Origin: Neorhizobium petrolearium
GTDB lineage: Bacteria > Pseudomonadota > Alphaproteobacteria > Rhizobiales > Rhizobiaceae
Length of the DNA: 64,000 nt
Direction of reading: 5' to 3'
Assembly (NCBI RefSeq): GCF_017873175.1
Contig: NZ_JAGGJW010000001.1
Span: 682,001 to 746,000 of the forward strand
Under the pieces are notes generated by a model that had not been told where the DNA came from, made no database searches, and saw nothing but the letters and a program-made list of their open reading frames with translations. Numbering within the stretch: position 1 is the first letter of the stretch; each line of letters starts with the position of its first letter. Positions 27,495-36,168 of this stretch are shown here, one piece after another. Both the position numbers and the translations under genes were made by a program.

Positions 27495-28982
27495 TCACCT
27501 GGCGGCCGTCTCGCAGCATTCCGCGATTGCGTCGGCGAAGATGCTTGTGACCGGAAGGACGGTAAGCCGCTTGTCGCCGCCGTAACGTCTGCCTGTCTCG
27601 ACGGTGTCGGCCACCACGATGCTGTCTATAAAGGGAAGTGACAGGTTCCCGGTAGCCTCCTTTGAAAACAGTCCATGGGTGGCGCAGAGATGGATTCCGG
27701 TTGCGCCGCGCTGCTTGCAGGCTTCTGCGGCACGGGCCATGGTCGTTCCCGAACTGATCAGGTCGTCCATGATGATGACGGCCCGCCCCTCGACGTCACC
27801 GGCAAAGAGATCGCCGCTGACGACGCCTTGGCTGCGCTGCTTTTCGACGAAGGCTTTCGCGACCGGCCGCCGAAGGACCTTCTCCAGGACGACCCGGAAC
27901 ATGTCCGCGCGCTTTCCGCCGCCGAGGTCCGGGGAGACGACCGTCACGTCTGCGGATTGGAGCAGGCCGGCGAAATGGGCGGCAAAGGCTTCGTAAGCCG
28001 TCAGATGGATGGTGGGGCAGCGGAAGGCGTTCTGGAAGGCCGCCAGATTGTGGCTCTCCATGGTGATCAGCCGGTCGGTGCCCACGGCTTCGAAGAGCCG
28101 GGCGACATAGGCTGCGGTCAGCGGGTCCTGTTCCTTTGTCTGCCGGTCCTTGCGCATATAGGCGAGGTAAGGGGTCACAGCGGTCACGCGGGATGCCCCG
28201 TTCGTCTTCAGGGTCGCAATGAAGAACAAGAGTTTGCAGAGCCTGTCATGCACGCTCTCCCGTTCTGTTCCGTCGAGGCTGGAAATCACATGGATGTCCC
28301 GCCCGCGGACATGCGCCAGAGGGCGGGTCTTTTCCTCTCCGTCCTCGAAGAAACGTTCCTCGATCGGGCTCAGCGAGAGGCCGAGGCGAGCCGCCACGCG
28401 CTCAGCGAAAGCCTTGCTGCTTTCGAAGGCAAACAGCATGGGATGCGGTTGAGGCCACCGGACGGATGTCCTTGCGGGAGCCGGTTCGGTCCGCTGCACG
28501 CTGGCTGAAGCGAGGAAGGCATCGACGGATTTCCCGTTGCTGGAAAGCGGCGCGACAAGCAGTTCGGTATGGGTTGGCCCGGCTTCGGCCGATTTCGAGC
28601 TGAATGTTCCGAGTATGGGCTCACCGGTTTCACCCACCATATCGAACAGCCGGCGTAGGCGCACCGCGCCCCTGCGGTCTGCCGCCGCATCCAGCCGTTC
28701 CCCCGCCGAAATCTTGCCGATCAGGGGGGCTGCGGCATCCGCTCCGGAGGAAAGCAGATATTGCCGCGGCGCGTCGGGGGCCTTCCGGAAAATGAAGGCC
28801 CTTTCGGCGACTGATGTTCCGGCCGTCATGAGTGCTTGCGGCGCCGGAGCGATGAACTGCTGACGCCTGTCCAGCCATTCCTGAAGCACCGCCGCCAATC
28901 GCTCGTCCGTGGGGCTCGGTACGCTATCCAGTCGCTGGAACAGGCGTGTCAGGGCTTTCTTGGTTTTTGCCATCGTCGTCAT
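27495..28982 (-). CDS. PRPP-synthetase-like protein with N-terminal PAS-like domain
   Basis: A 495-residue protein, much longer than ordinary ribose-phosphate diphosphokinase (about 310). Residues 180-495 match that enzyme: TPYLAYMRKDRQTKEQDPLT near 270-289, DRLITMESHN, VVSPDLGGGKRADMF near 348-362, and the PRPP loop VIIMDDLISSGTTMARA near 402-418. Residues about 40-160 resemble the alphaproteobacterial PAS_5 domain (RQYLLSSGADAAAPLIG, then HTELLVAPLSSNGKSVDAFL). The extra domain may sense a metabolite or redox state. In the PRPP loop the usual DT is replaced by SS, so activity needs testing. ATG at 28982 follows GAGGAG. Confidence 0.82.
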   Translation of the reverse strand: MTTMAKTKKALTRLFQRLDSVPSPTDERLAAVLQEWLDRRQQFIAPAPQALMTAGTSVAERAFIFRKAPDAPRQYLLSSGADAAAPLIGKISAGERLDAAADRRGAVRLRRLFDMVGETGEPILGTFSSKSAEAGPTHTELLVAPLSSNGKSVDAFLASASVQRTEPAPARTSVRWPQPHPMLFAFESSKAFAERVAARLGLSLSPIEERFFEDGEEKTRPLAHVRGRDIHVISSLDGTERESVHDRLCKLLFFIATLKTNGASRVTAVTPYLAYMRKDRQTKEQDPLTAAYVARLFEAVGTDRLITMESHNLAAFQNAFRCPTIHLTAYEAFAAHFAGLLQSADVTVVSPDLGGGKRADMFRVVLEKVLRRPVAKAFVEKQRSQGVVSGDLFAGDVEGRAVIIMDDLISSGTTMARAAEACKQRGATGIHLCATHGLFSKEATGNLSLPFIDSIVVADTVETGRRYGGDKRLTVLPVTSIFADAIAECCETAAR

Positions 28983-29153
28983 CGGAGTGCTCCTCAACTC
29001 ATGGCGGTTATTCTAGGTCGCGCGAAGGCCGCTGCGATGACCAAGGTCAAATCAGCCGGCCGTTATCGATTCCGGCGAATTGAGGGATGTCAAAGCTCGC
29101 AGCGGGCATCAGATTAACATCTGTCGCTGTTTCGTTATCGAAAAGGAACCGGC

Positions 29154-30185
29154 GTGCATTCTTTGAATGAAAAGATCAGCTTTCTGCGCAAGCCGGAAGC
29201 ATATCAGGGACGCGGCTCAGAGGTGACGGCCCTGGAGACCCACATGTCCTGGGTCTTTTTGTGTGGCGACCGCGTTTACAAACTGAAAAAGCCGACGGTC
29301 GGCCCCTTCTTCGATTTTTCGACGCTTGCCGCCCGGGGATGGAACTGCCGGGAAGAGCTGCGCCTCAATCGCCGCCTGGCGCTAGATACCTATCTTCGGG
29401 TCGTGCCTCTGGTCAGCCTGCCGGACGGCAGCATGGCCATCGGAGGTCAGGGCACGGTCGAGGAATGGCTGCTGGAAATGCGCCGCCTGCCCGAACATCT
29501 CATGCTCAGCCATTTGCTGAAGGCGGGGGCCGTCGGCGACGACCACCTGCACAGGCTGGCCGATTGCCTCGCTGCGTTCTATCGTTCGGCGGAACGGCCG
29601 GCGATCGACCCTCTCGATCATTTCCGCATGCTCGAATGCCAGAACGACATCAACAGGCAGGTGCTGCGGCACGAGGAATTCGATATCGATCATCAGGCGG
29701 TCCGGCATCTGCTGGACGATGTCGATCGCGCCCTGCATTGCTTTCGGGAGAGGATCATCCAACGGATCAATGACGGACATTATGTGGAGGGACACGGGGA
29801 TCTGCGGCCGGAACATATCTGTTTCTGCGATCCCATCGCGATCTTCGACTGCCTTGAGTTCGATCGCCGGCTGAGGATCATCGACCCGTTCGACGAGATT
29901 GCCTTCCTGGGAATGGAATGCGCATTCCTGGGCTCGCCCACCGTCGGCGAGACGCTTTTTCAACTCATGCGTAAACGGCTTGAGGACCACATATCGCGGG
30001 AACAGAAGGAGTTCTACACGGCCTTCAGGGCGACGATGCGGGCGCGGATGGCCTATTCGCACCTGCTCGACGGATCGGCGAGGTTGTCCCCGGCCATATG
30101 GGAGAAAAAGACGAGCAAATACATCGGGCTTGCACGCGGGGCGCTTTACCGCTGCGGGATAGCCGAAACGGATTACACCGGCTGA
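29154..30185 (+). CDS. Aminoglycoside-phosphotransferase-fold kinase-like protein (COG2187)
   Basis: A 343-residue protein of the COG2187 type. The N-terminal THMSWVFLCGDRVYKLKKP segment (residues 25-43) carries the family's conserved lysines, and the catalytic loop VEGHGDLRPEHICF with IFDCLEFDRRLRIIDPFDE near 215-250 resembles the Brenner and DFG motifs. Many relatives carry a second, C-terminal P-loop kinase domain; it is absent here. GTG at 29154 is preceded by AAGGA. It is divergent from the PRPP-synthetase-like gene. The substrate is unknown. Confidence 0.83.
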   Translation: MHSLNEKISFLRKPEAYQGRGSEVTALETHMSWVFLCGDRVYKLKKPTVGPFFDFSTLAARGWNCREELRLNRRLALDTYLRVVPLVSLPDGSMAIGGQGTVEEWLLEMRRLPEHLMLSHLLKAGAVGDDHLHRLADCLAAFYRSAERPAIDPLDHFRMLECQNDINRQVLRHEEFDIDHQAVRHLLDDVDRALHCFRERIIQRINDGHYVEGHGDLRPEHICFCDPIAIFDCLEFDRRLRIIDPFDEIAFLGMECAFLGSPTVGETLFQLMRKRLEDHISREQKEFYTAFRATMRARMAYSHLLDGSARLSPAIWEKKTSKYIGLARGALYRCGIAETDYTG

Positions 30186-30200
30186 TGCCGGAGTCCGACC

Positions 30201-31517
30201 CTAATCAAAGGGATAGAGCAACCGACCGACTTTCCTGAAGCGCGGGTTCGAAAGCTCCCGGAAGAAAAGGATCGGATTTTTCCTGAAATCCTCGGCATCG
30301 GCCTTGTCGCCGACCATTTCGATGGCGCGCGCCAGTGGTTCGGTGAGCAGGTGGCGCCATCCCATGAGGCCATATGGCCCTGAAAGCCGGAAGCCCGGTT
30401 TTTCGGGAACAGGCACCGGCACGATGCGGCTTTCCGGCATGCCGGTTTTTCTCCAGCCGGTCGCCAGTTTAAGACAATCCTCGAAGCCGATTTCCTCTCC
30501 GGTCACGGGGTTGAAGTAGCGCGGGTAAAGAAGATATGCGCCGGCGAAGAGTTCTTCGAGGCGCAGCTTGCGGCCGCGCCTCGGGTTTTTCTGGCGGTCG
30601 TCCGTCAGCCCCCATCCGGCATAGAAGGGGCACCCCATGACGGTGACGGGGATATCCCGGAGAAGCGCCTCGAATCCTCCAAGCGACGTGATCGTATAGA
30701 CATGATCGACCGTCTCCAGAAGTTCCGGCAGAGGAAGAGGATCGGTCACGATCCGGCACAGATGCGCGACCTCGGCAGGATCGGAAAGGCGCTTGCGGAT
30801 TCCATTGAGCACATCCGGATGGGGTCGGTAAAGGATCTCGCAACCCGGATTCTCGGCCGCCGCGATCCTGACGACGTCGTTGTTCGTCACCGGGCGCTCG
30901 CATCCGAACCGGATGGACGCGTCGTCCTCCACCTGGCCGATGACGAGAATTCTGCGCCTGTCTTTTTGAACAGGCACGTATCCGTCTATCCGGGTGTTGC
31001 CGGCATTGTATTTGCTGAGCCTCGAAGCAAGCAGCGACCTGATGCCATCGCGCGCGCGGTCCATCAGTGCCGTATCGCCCGCGAAATCGTAGGAACTGAG
31101 CAGGCATTCGAGATCCGATGCCACGCGGCTGTCGAAATAGGGTGTGCGGGAATCGATGGTCAGCGAAAAGGGCGCGCTATGGCTGGCATTGGGAACCAGC
31201 GAGCGGATGAAGCCGTCTTCGATGAAGTAGAGCGGGATCGAATTCTTCCTGGCAAAGGCAAGGGCCGCGGGAGGTACGTTCAGACCCCATACGAGGAGAG
31301 CCGGGTTGGGGGAAGCCTCGATGGCGGTGGCCCACTTACGCGTGAAAACCTTGTCGGTCAGATAGAGCGGCAGGAAGGTAAAACGGGCCTGGGGACAATA
31401 CGCTCGGAGAATCGCTTGTTTCCATCGTCTCAGATGGAAAGCGAAAACGTCCCGGCCTGTTAAGTCCGGCTTTTCATTCGTGTTCATCTCGCCGGCAGCT
31501 TTCCCAAGGCAAATCAT
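30201..31517 (-). CDS. Capsule polysaccharide synthesis protein, single KpsC-like module
   Basis: A protein of about 430 residues of the Capsule_synth family (KpsC/KpsS/LipA). It has ILVIGQVEDDASIRFG near residues 195-210, EILYRPHPDV near 232, VYTITSLGGFEALL near 275-290 and MGCPFYAGWGLTDDR near 298-312, all hallmarks of the beta-Kdo transferases that build the phospholipid-Kdo anchor of capsules. Full KpsC has two such modules (about 670 residues); only one is present. It follows kpsE by 75 bases. ATG at 31517 or 31487 is possible; neither has a strong ribosome site. Confidence 0.85.
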   Translation of the reverse strand: MICLGKAAGEMNTNEKPDLTGRDVFAFHLRRWKQAILRAYCPQARFTFLPLYLTDKVFTRKWATAIEASPNPALLVWGLNVPPAALAFARKNSIPLYFIEDGFIRSLVPNASHSAPFSLTIDSRTPYFDSRVASDLECLLSSYDFAGDTALMDRARDGIRSLLASRLSKYNAGNTRIDGYVPVQKDRRRILVIGQVEDDASIRFGCERPVTNNDVVRIAAAENPGCEILYRPHPDVLNGIRKRLSDPAEVAHLCRIVTDPLPLPELLETVDHVYTITSLGGFEALLRDIPVTVMGCPFYAGWGLTDDRQKNPRRGRKLRLEELFAGAYLLYPRYFNPVTGEEIGFEDCLKLATGWRKTGMPESRIVPVPVPEKPGFRLSGPYGLMGWRHLLTEPLARAIEMVGDKADAEDFRKNPILFFRELSNPRFRKVGRLLYPFD

Positions 31518-31592
31518 CCCGCACGGCGGTTTATTTACCCGGCAGCGGAATGAATGTCACATATCAAGCCGTTCTTTTCGATCGTCCGGCGG

Positions 31593-32924
31593 CTAGTTCC
31601 GGTCCCGGATATTGTAATATCCCATGACCACGACACCCCAGGCGAGCAGGGCGCCCAGGAACACCAGGATGGAATTCAGGAGCCTGCTCGGATATTGCGC
31701 CAGTTCCGACAGCGTCGGCTGGATGAACACGGCGAGATAGCGCTGCTTGGCATTGGCCTCGATTCTTGCCTTTTCCAGTCCCGTCAGCGCCGAGGTGTAG
31801 GCGCGTTCGGCGAATTCGCGATCTGTTTCCAACGTTTCATACTGCTGGATACGACTCGCGACGTCGGTGAAGGACGCCGCAGCCGTTCGGCTCTGCTTGC
31901 TGGCTGTGCCGCTGCCGAACCTCTGCCTTTCCTGCTCGATCTGCTTTTCCAGGCTTGCGATCTGCGAGCGCATGACACGGATTCTCGGCGTATCCTCACT
32001 CATCTGCGTCAAAGCGGTGGAAAGCTCCGTCTTCAACTGAACGAGTTTTTCCTCAAGCCCTGCCACCAGTTGGGTTGCGAGTTTTGCCCCTTCCACCGGG
32101 TCTGCTTCCTGCGAGGAATCCCGGTAGATTCTGAGCGCCAGCCTGGCGTTTGATAAACGCTCTTCCGCCATGCGGACCTCGCTCTGCGCAACTTTCAGGA
32201 CTTCGTTGCGTGCCGACAACGAGAGCTCGTTTACCAGCTTTTCGCTCTGGGTAATGACAAATGCCGAGATCTTCTGCGAGTCCTCCGGCGTGAACGCCTT
32301 GACCTCCAGCTCCATGATACCGGACGTATGGTCGAAATTGACGTTGACCATGCTCCGCCAGTATTCGAGCTTGTCCTCAATGGGAAGGTCCCGGCCGATA
32401 CCATAAAAATAATCCAGCCCTCGCGGAGCGAAGACGGAATCCAGCCCGAAGGCCTCGTCCACCGCCTGAACCATCCGCTCGCTGCGGATGAAATCGAGGA
32501 GGACGTAGGAATCGGAAAACGTGCTCCCGCTTGAGGCCTGAGAAAACATCCCGAGAAGGTCTGAGGGCTGGGAAGCCTCGATGCTGCGGACAGAAAAGGA
32601 AGCCGAACTGTGATATTGGTCGGCAGCGATGAACGCCATGTAGAGAGACGTCAATACTGCCGGCAGTGCAACGAAAGCCACGAAGCCCGAGACGATCGCC
32701 AGATGCCGGGGGCGCAGTTTGCTGATCCAGCCGTGGGGCGCTTTGGCTGCCTGCGGTTCGACTTCGATGACAGGCGGGGAGGGCTCCGCAACAGGCATGG
32801 GGCTTTCCAGAAGCCCCTCGAGCAGACGCAGATTTTTAGGTTTGCGAAGCGATTTCTCTTCGGGCGCCAGCTGAAGGTGGGCAACAACTTCGCCAGTCTT
32901 CTTGCCTTGGGCTTGGTCTGTCAC
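31593..32924 (-). CDS. kpsE: Capsule export inner-membrane protein, KpsE/RkpR-like
   Basis: A 443-residue polysaccharide co-polymerase. It has a soluble N-terminus of about 70 residues, a membrane segment near 75-97 (VSGFVAFVALPAVLTSLYMA), a long periplasmic coiled-coil domain (about 220-370), the family's YLAVFIQPTLSELAQYP near 390-406 and a C-terminal membrane segment. It links the ABC exporter to the outer-membrane channel. The start lies three bases after the kpsT stop. RkpR of Sinorhizobium has the same role for K-antigen capsular polysaccharide. Confidence 0.9.
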   Translation of the reverse strand: MTDQAQGKKTGEVVAHLQLAPEEKSLRKPKNLRLLEGLLESPMPVAEPSPPVIEVEPQAAKAPHGWISKLRPRHLAIVSGFVAFVALPAVLTSLYMAFIAADQYHSSASFSVRSIEASQPSDLLGMFSQASSGSTFSDSYVLLDFIRSERMVQAVDEAFGLDSVFAPRGLDYFYGIGRDLPIEDKLEYWRSMVNVNFDHTSGIMELEVKAFTPEDSQKISAFVITQSEKLVNELSLSARNEVLKVAQSEVRMAEERLSNARLALRIYRDSSQEADPVEGAKLATQLVAGLEEKLVQLKTELSTALTQMSEDTPRIRVMRSQIASLEKQIEQERQRFGSGTASKQSRTAAASFTDVASRIQQYETLETDREFAERAYTSALTGLEKARIEANAKQRYLAVFIQPTLSELAQYPSRLLNSILVFLGALLAWGVVVMGYYNIRDRN

Positions 32925-32926
32925 GT

Positions 32927-33586
32927 CTACTGCCTCGTCATGTTGCGCTCGTGGACGGCGATAGCATCTTCCAAATTATCATAATATGTTAATTTTCCGT
33001 CTTCGAGAACGATGCCGGATTCGCAATAGTCCCGCAACGTGGCGGCGCTGTGGGAGACCATGATGACGTCGGAATCCGCGAGCCGCTCCTTGAAGACCTG
33101 CTGGGATTTCCGCTTGAAGTTTGTATCTCCCACCGCGGTGATTTCGTCGACGAGATAATAGTCGAACCTGACTCCCATGCTGACGCCGAAGGCAAGCCGC
33201 GCCCTCATGCCGGATGAATAGGTGCGAACGGGCGCCTTGTAGAAGGCACCGAGTTCCGCAAAGTCGGCAACATAGGCAACAAGCTCCTCCGTGTCGACAC
33301 CGTATATCCTGGCGACGAAGCGGACATTCTGTTCCCCCGAAAGATTGCCCTGGAAGCTGCCCTGGAAACCGAGTGGCCAGGATATCTTGCCCTGGCGGAC
33401 GATGCGCCCCTTGTCCAGCTCCAGCGTGCCGGCGATGATCTGCAGCAATGTCGATTTGCCCGCGCCGTTGCGACCCAGGAGCCCGACGCTTCTGCCGCGC
33501 GGAATGACGAAGGAAACGTCATTGATGATGGGCTTCGAAATTCCCTTCATTCGCACAAACTTCGTTGCACGCTCCAGCCTGATCAT
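32927..33586 (-). CDS. kpsT: Capsule polysaccharide ABC exporter ATPase, KpsT/RkpS-like
   Basis: A 219-residue ATPase. The Walker A GLLGRNGAGKSTLLQIIAG is near residues 37-55, the signature YSSGMRARLAFGVSMG near 128-143, and Walker B YYLVDEITAVGD near 150-161. The KpsT family is distinguished by the short body and the WPLGFQGSFQGNLSG segment near 75-90. ATG at 33586 overlaps the kpsM stop by four bases; longer in-frame starts would run into kpsM. Confidence 0.93.
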   Translation of the reverse strand: MIRLERATKFVRMKGISKPIINDVSFVIPRGRSVGLLGRNGAGKSTLLQIIAGTLELDKGRIVRQGKISWPLGFQGSFQGNLSGEQNVRFVARIYGVDTEELVAYVADFAELGAFYKAPVRTYSSGMRARLAFGVSMGVRFDYYLVDEITAVGDTNFKRKSQQVFKERLADSDVIMVSHSAATLRDYCESGIVLEDGKLTYYDNLEDAIAVHERNMTRQ

Positions 33587-34353
33587 CGTCCTCTCAACAC
33601 CCCCCTGGAACTGGTGAAGATGAACAATCCGCAAAACAGCAGAGAAAATGCAACGCTATAAAGATAGCCCGCATCATAGCCGACGGCACGATATTCGGGG
33701 TAGAACCCTTTGCGAAACAGCATGACGACATGCGCGAGGGGGTTGAGCAGGATCACCTCTTGTGCCGGATGCGGCAGGGTGTCCGGCAGATAAAATACCC
33801 CGGAGACAAGAAAGAGCGGGCGCGTGATGATCTCGTAGAACTTCTCATATAGCGGATATTTGGGAAACAGCACATTGTTTGCGAGGGCGTTTCCCAGAGC
33901 CAGCAGGCTGGCGGCAAACGCCGCTTCTATGATGTAGGGCCATTCGATCGTCAGGGGCGTCTTCAAGCTTAGGCCAATGGCCGTGAAGACGCAGAAGGCG
34001 ACGACGGCAGTGGTTCCCAGTTGCAGGACATAGCGTGCGAGCACGGTGTCGATGGGTGCGACGTTCGGATAGCTCAGAAGGGCACGATTTCCGTTGACGG
34101 CGCTGTTCAGATAGCCGGCCATCGCCTGGTAGAATTGATAGGCGACATAGCCCGTTGCGAAAAACAGCGGAAAGCTCGTTCCGAGGGCCGGTGTGTGGGC
34201 GATCGCCATGAAGATCAGCGACAGAAACGCGATATGGGAGGCAGGATCGAGAAAAGCCCAGATGTACCCGCCCGGCTTGCTGCCGAAGCGGGTGGACGTT
34301 TCGCGGACCACCAACGCCGCCACGACACGAATATGCGTTGTGAGATAATACAA
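33583..34353 (-). CDS. kpsM: Capsule polysaccharide ABC exporter permease, KpsM/RkpT-like
   Basis: A 256-residue ABC-2-type permease with six membrane segments. VVRETSTRFGSKPGGYIWAF near residues 15-34 and the late PLFLVSGVFYLPDTLPHPAQ and LLNPLAHVVMLFR are family hallmarks. With KpsT it flips the lipid-anchored polysaccharide to the periplasm. It heads the operon kpsM-kpsT-kpsE-kpsC-like. No glycosyltransferases or outer-membrane KpsD are in the window. Confidence 0.92.
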   Translation of the reverse strand: MYYLTTHIRVVAALVVRETSTRFGSKPGGYIWAFLDPASHIAFLSLIFMAIAHTPALGTSFPLFFATGYVAYQFYQAMAGYLNSAVNGNRALLSYPNVAPIDTVLARYVLQLGTTAVVAFCVFTAIGLSLKTPLTIEWPYIIEAAFAASLLALGNALANNVLFPKYPLYEKFYEIITRPLFLVSGVFYLPDTLPHPAQEVILLNPLAHVVMLFRKGFYPEYRAVGYDAGYLYSVAFSLLFCGLFIFTSSRGVLRGR

Positions 34354-34471
34354 GTGACCTCGTACGGCTAGCCCGGCACGACATCGAAGTTCATGGCCGG
34401 TTATCGTGTCGAAAATAAGCTGTTTCGCCGGAAGATGCCAGAGGCAAGGTCAATCGGCGACAATGCCCGGG

Positions 34472-34520
34472 CCTTGCACCGGTTCCAACGACGCGGTTTC
34501 CGCGTCGTCTTCCTGCAAGG
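34472..34520. other. Nested stem-loop between lipoprotein gene and kpsM
   Basis: CCTTGCA (34472-34478) pairs with TGCAAGG (34514-34520), and inside ACGACGCGG (34488-34496) pairs with CCGCGTCGT (34500-34508) around TTT. It starts 30 bases after the stop of the lipoprotein gene (which is on the minus strand) and 119 bases before kpsM. No T-run follows on either strand. It may be a weak terminator or a leader structure. The remaining gap shows no gene. Confidence 0.5.
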
Positions 34521-34550
34521 TCAATGATTGGGGGCGCCGCCGCTGCTCGC

Positions 34551-34907
34551 TCAATTCGCCGTCAGAAGTTCCGTGCAATAGCTCGGGCCATTGGCGCCGG
34601 GGCGGTCGGAAACGATCGTGATGTCGCGGATGGTGTAGTTATCGGAGACGGTAATTTTTGCCGAGCAACTCACGCTCGCGGTCCGGCCGTTCTGTTGCTT
34701 GATGCGCTTATAGCCGCCGCGCCAGTTGTAGACCGTCACGGAGCCTTCGTTGCTGTCGCTGATCGGCGGGCTGAATTTCGCAAAAAACTCTCCGGCCGAA
34801 TGCCCCACCCATCGGCTCTCGATCGGGTTGCCGGCGATGCCGGCGGTGGTGCAGGCTGAAAGGGCAAGGGCGAAAACGGCGGTCGATGCGATGGCGCGGC
34901 GGCTCAT
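34551..34907 (-). CDS. Putative lipoprotein
   Basis: A 118-residue protein with the leader MSRRAIASTAVFALALSACT; LSAC is a lipobox. The mature part has NPIESRWVGHSAGEFFAKF and VYNWRGGYKRIKQQNG, then a disulfide-capable C in SVSCSAKI and another in SYCTELL. The pattern recurs in small rhizobial lipoproteins. Function is unknown. It lies upstream of the capsule operon on the same strand, with a stem-loop between them, so co-transcription is uncertain. Confidence 0.78.
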   Translation of the reverse strand: MSRRAIASTAVFALALSACTTAGIAGNPIESRWVGHSAGEFFAKFSPPISDSNEGSVTVYNWRGGYKRIKQQNGRTASVSCSAKITVSDNYTIRDITIVSDRPGANGPSYCTELLTAN

Positions 34908-35123
34908 GGTCTGGAAAAATCCTGTTGTCTTCTATGGTGCTTGGGAGGCATGTCTTTCGAGATCGCACCTAACAGATTTCTTGCTGGTTTCGCGAGATAG
35001 CCGAGAGCCATGGGCATCAAATTTCTCCGGCGCCGCTTTTTTGCAACGCCCTGGTTCGAGAGGCCTTTCCGGGCACCTAACGGACGGATCACGTCCCTGT
35101 CGCAAATTTTTCATGACTGCCGC

Positions 35124-35152
35124 TTGTGGAATGAAAAATGCTGGTCTATAGA
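35124..35152 (+). promoter_or_regulatory. Sigma-70 promoter of tRNA-Pro
   Basis: TTGTGG (35124-35129) and TATAGA (35147-35152) are separated by exactly 17 bases and end 14 bases before the mature tRNA. This is a good housekeeping promoter. Confidence 0.75.
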
Positions 35153-35166
35153 GGCGCCGCTGGTCA

Positions 35167-35243
35167 CGGAGTGTAGCGCAGTCTGGTAGCGCACCACGTT
35201 CGGGACGTGGGGGTCGAGTGTTCGAATCACTCCACTCCGACCA
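35167..35243 (+). tRNA. tRNA-Pro (anticodon CGG)
   Basis: A 77-base cloverleaf. The acceptor stem CGGAGTG pairs with CACTCCG, the anticodon stem CCACG/CGTGG encloses TTCGGGA with anticodon CGG, and the T-arm GAGTG-TTCGAAT-CACTC precedes the encoded ACCA end. No integrase is nearby. Confidence 0.97.
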
Positions 35244-35335
35244 GCTTGATCACCTGATATTTCGTAAAAGTCGGCTCCAGCCCTGTTACGGGGATGGTTC
35301 TTGCTTGAGATGCTCTCGTCGCTTGGGTAATCGTG

Positions 35336-36025
35336 TCACTCCGAGGTGAGGAAGGCCCGGGCAAAGCCTGGTTCTGCCACCTGCAGGGTCCCCTCGGGCA
35401 ATTTCAGAATCCGGTCGAGGGCGATGCCGTAGGTCAGCATCCAGTCGTCCAGCATCGTGACTGCTCCGTCGATGTCACCGGCTTCGGCCTGTTTCAAGGC
35501 CTGGTGCATGACCTTGCCGACACTCAATCGAAGCTCGAGCAACATCAGCGCAAAGGCCTGCGGATCCGATGCGTCGAGGCTCCCTTCCGCATGTCCCTGC
35601 TTCAGGATATTGGCAAGCAAAGGCTGCACGACTGCCGTCAGTGCCTCGTTGATGCGGTGGAAAAGTACGACGTTTTCCGGCTTGAACAGGACATTGAACG
35701 TGTTTCTCAGTTGCGGCGCGAGTTCGACCTTCAGCCGCCGCGAACCCGCGAAGAGCGCATTCAGCCTGCCGATGGCATTGATCGACGGATTGTCGAAGTG
35801 CGGTTGGATCTGCTTGAGATTCTCACGGGACAGCCGGACGGCAAGTGTCTCGAGCAGTGCCTCTTTCGACGGAAAATAGTGATAGAAGGCGCCTTTGGAG
35901 ACGCCGGCCTCGCGAATGATGTCGTTGACGGTGGTGCTTTCGTAGCCACGCGTGAAGAACAGGCGCTGCGCGCAGTCCAGCAGCTCGTTCGACCGCACCT
36001 CTGGCGGTTTCTTGATCCGGACCAC
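35336..36025 (-). CDS. TetR-family transcriptional regulator
   Basis: A 229-residue repressor. The N-terminal TetR helix-turn-helix is clear (LFFTRGYESTTVNDIIREAGVSKGAFYHYF, residues 22-51); the C-terminal ligand domain is poorly conserved, as usual. GTG at 36025 is preceded by AGGAAAAGGA. It is divergent from the HlyD-type efflux gene; an imperfect palindrome in the gap is a likely operator. It probably represses the efflux operon until an inducer binds. The inducer is unknown. Confidence 0.9.
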   Translation of the reverse strand: MVRIKKPPEVRSNELLDCAQRLFFTRGYESTTVNDIIREAGVSKGAFYHYFPSKEALLETLAVRLSRENLKQIQPHFDNPSINAIGRLNALFAGSRRLKVELAPQLRNTFNVLFKPENVVLFHRINEALTAVVQPLLANILKQGHAEGSLDASDPQAFALMLLELRLSVGKVMHQALKQAEAGDIDGAVTMLDDWMLTYGIALDRILKLPEGTLQVAEPGFARAFLTSE

Positions 36026-36105
36026 GATCCTTTTCCTCAGTTAGATCGGACATTGTCGTCCCGAATGCGACAAAATCCAGCGCTGCACCCGTATGCCATT
36101 TATAT

Positions 36106-36122
36106 AGACTGACGGTCGGTCT
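36106..36122. promoter_or_regulatory. TetR-type operator candidate
   Basis: AGACTGACGGTCGGTCT is a 17-base dyad with one mismatched pair of arms (AGAC-T-GAC / GTC-G-GTCT). The GACNGAC...GTCNGTC form is typical of TetR operators. It lies in the divergent gap, 81 bases from the TetR start and 47 from the HlyD-type start, after a TATATA-rich stretch. Confidence 0.6.
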
Positions 36123-36168
36123 GATGCTAGAGGCGTTGTGAAAAGGGGCGCCACCGCTGGAGGTCACC

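Noticed and set aside
35167..35243. tRNA-Pro as a genomic-island boundary
   Set aside because: No integrase, direct repeat or composition shift beside it.
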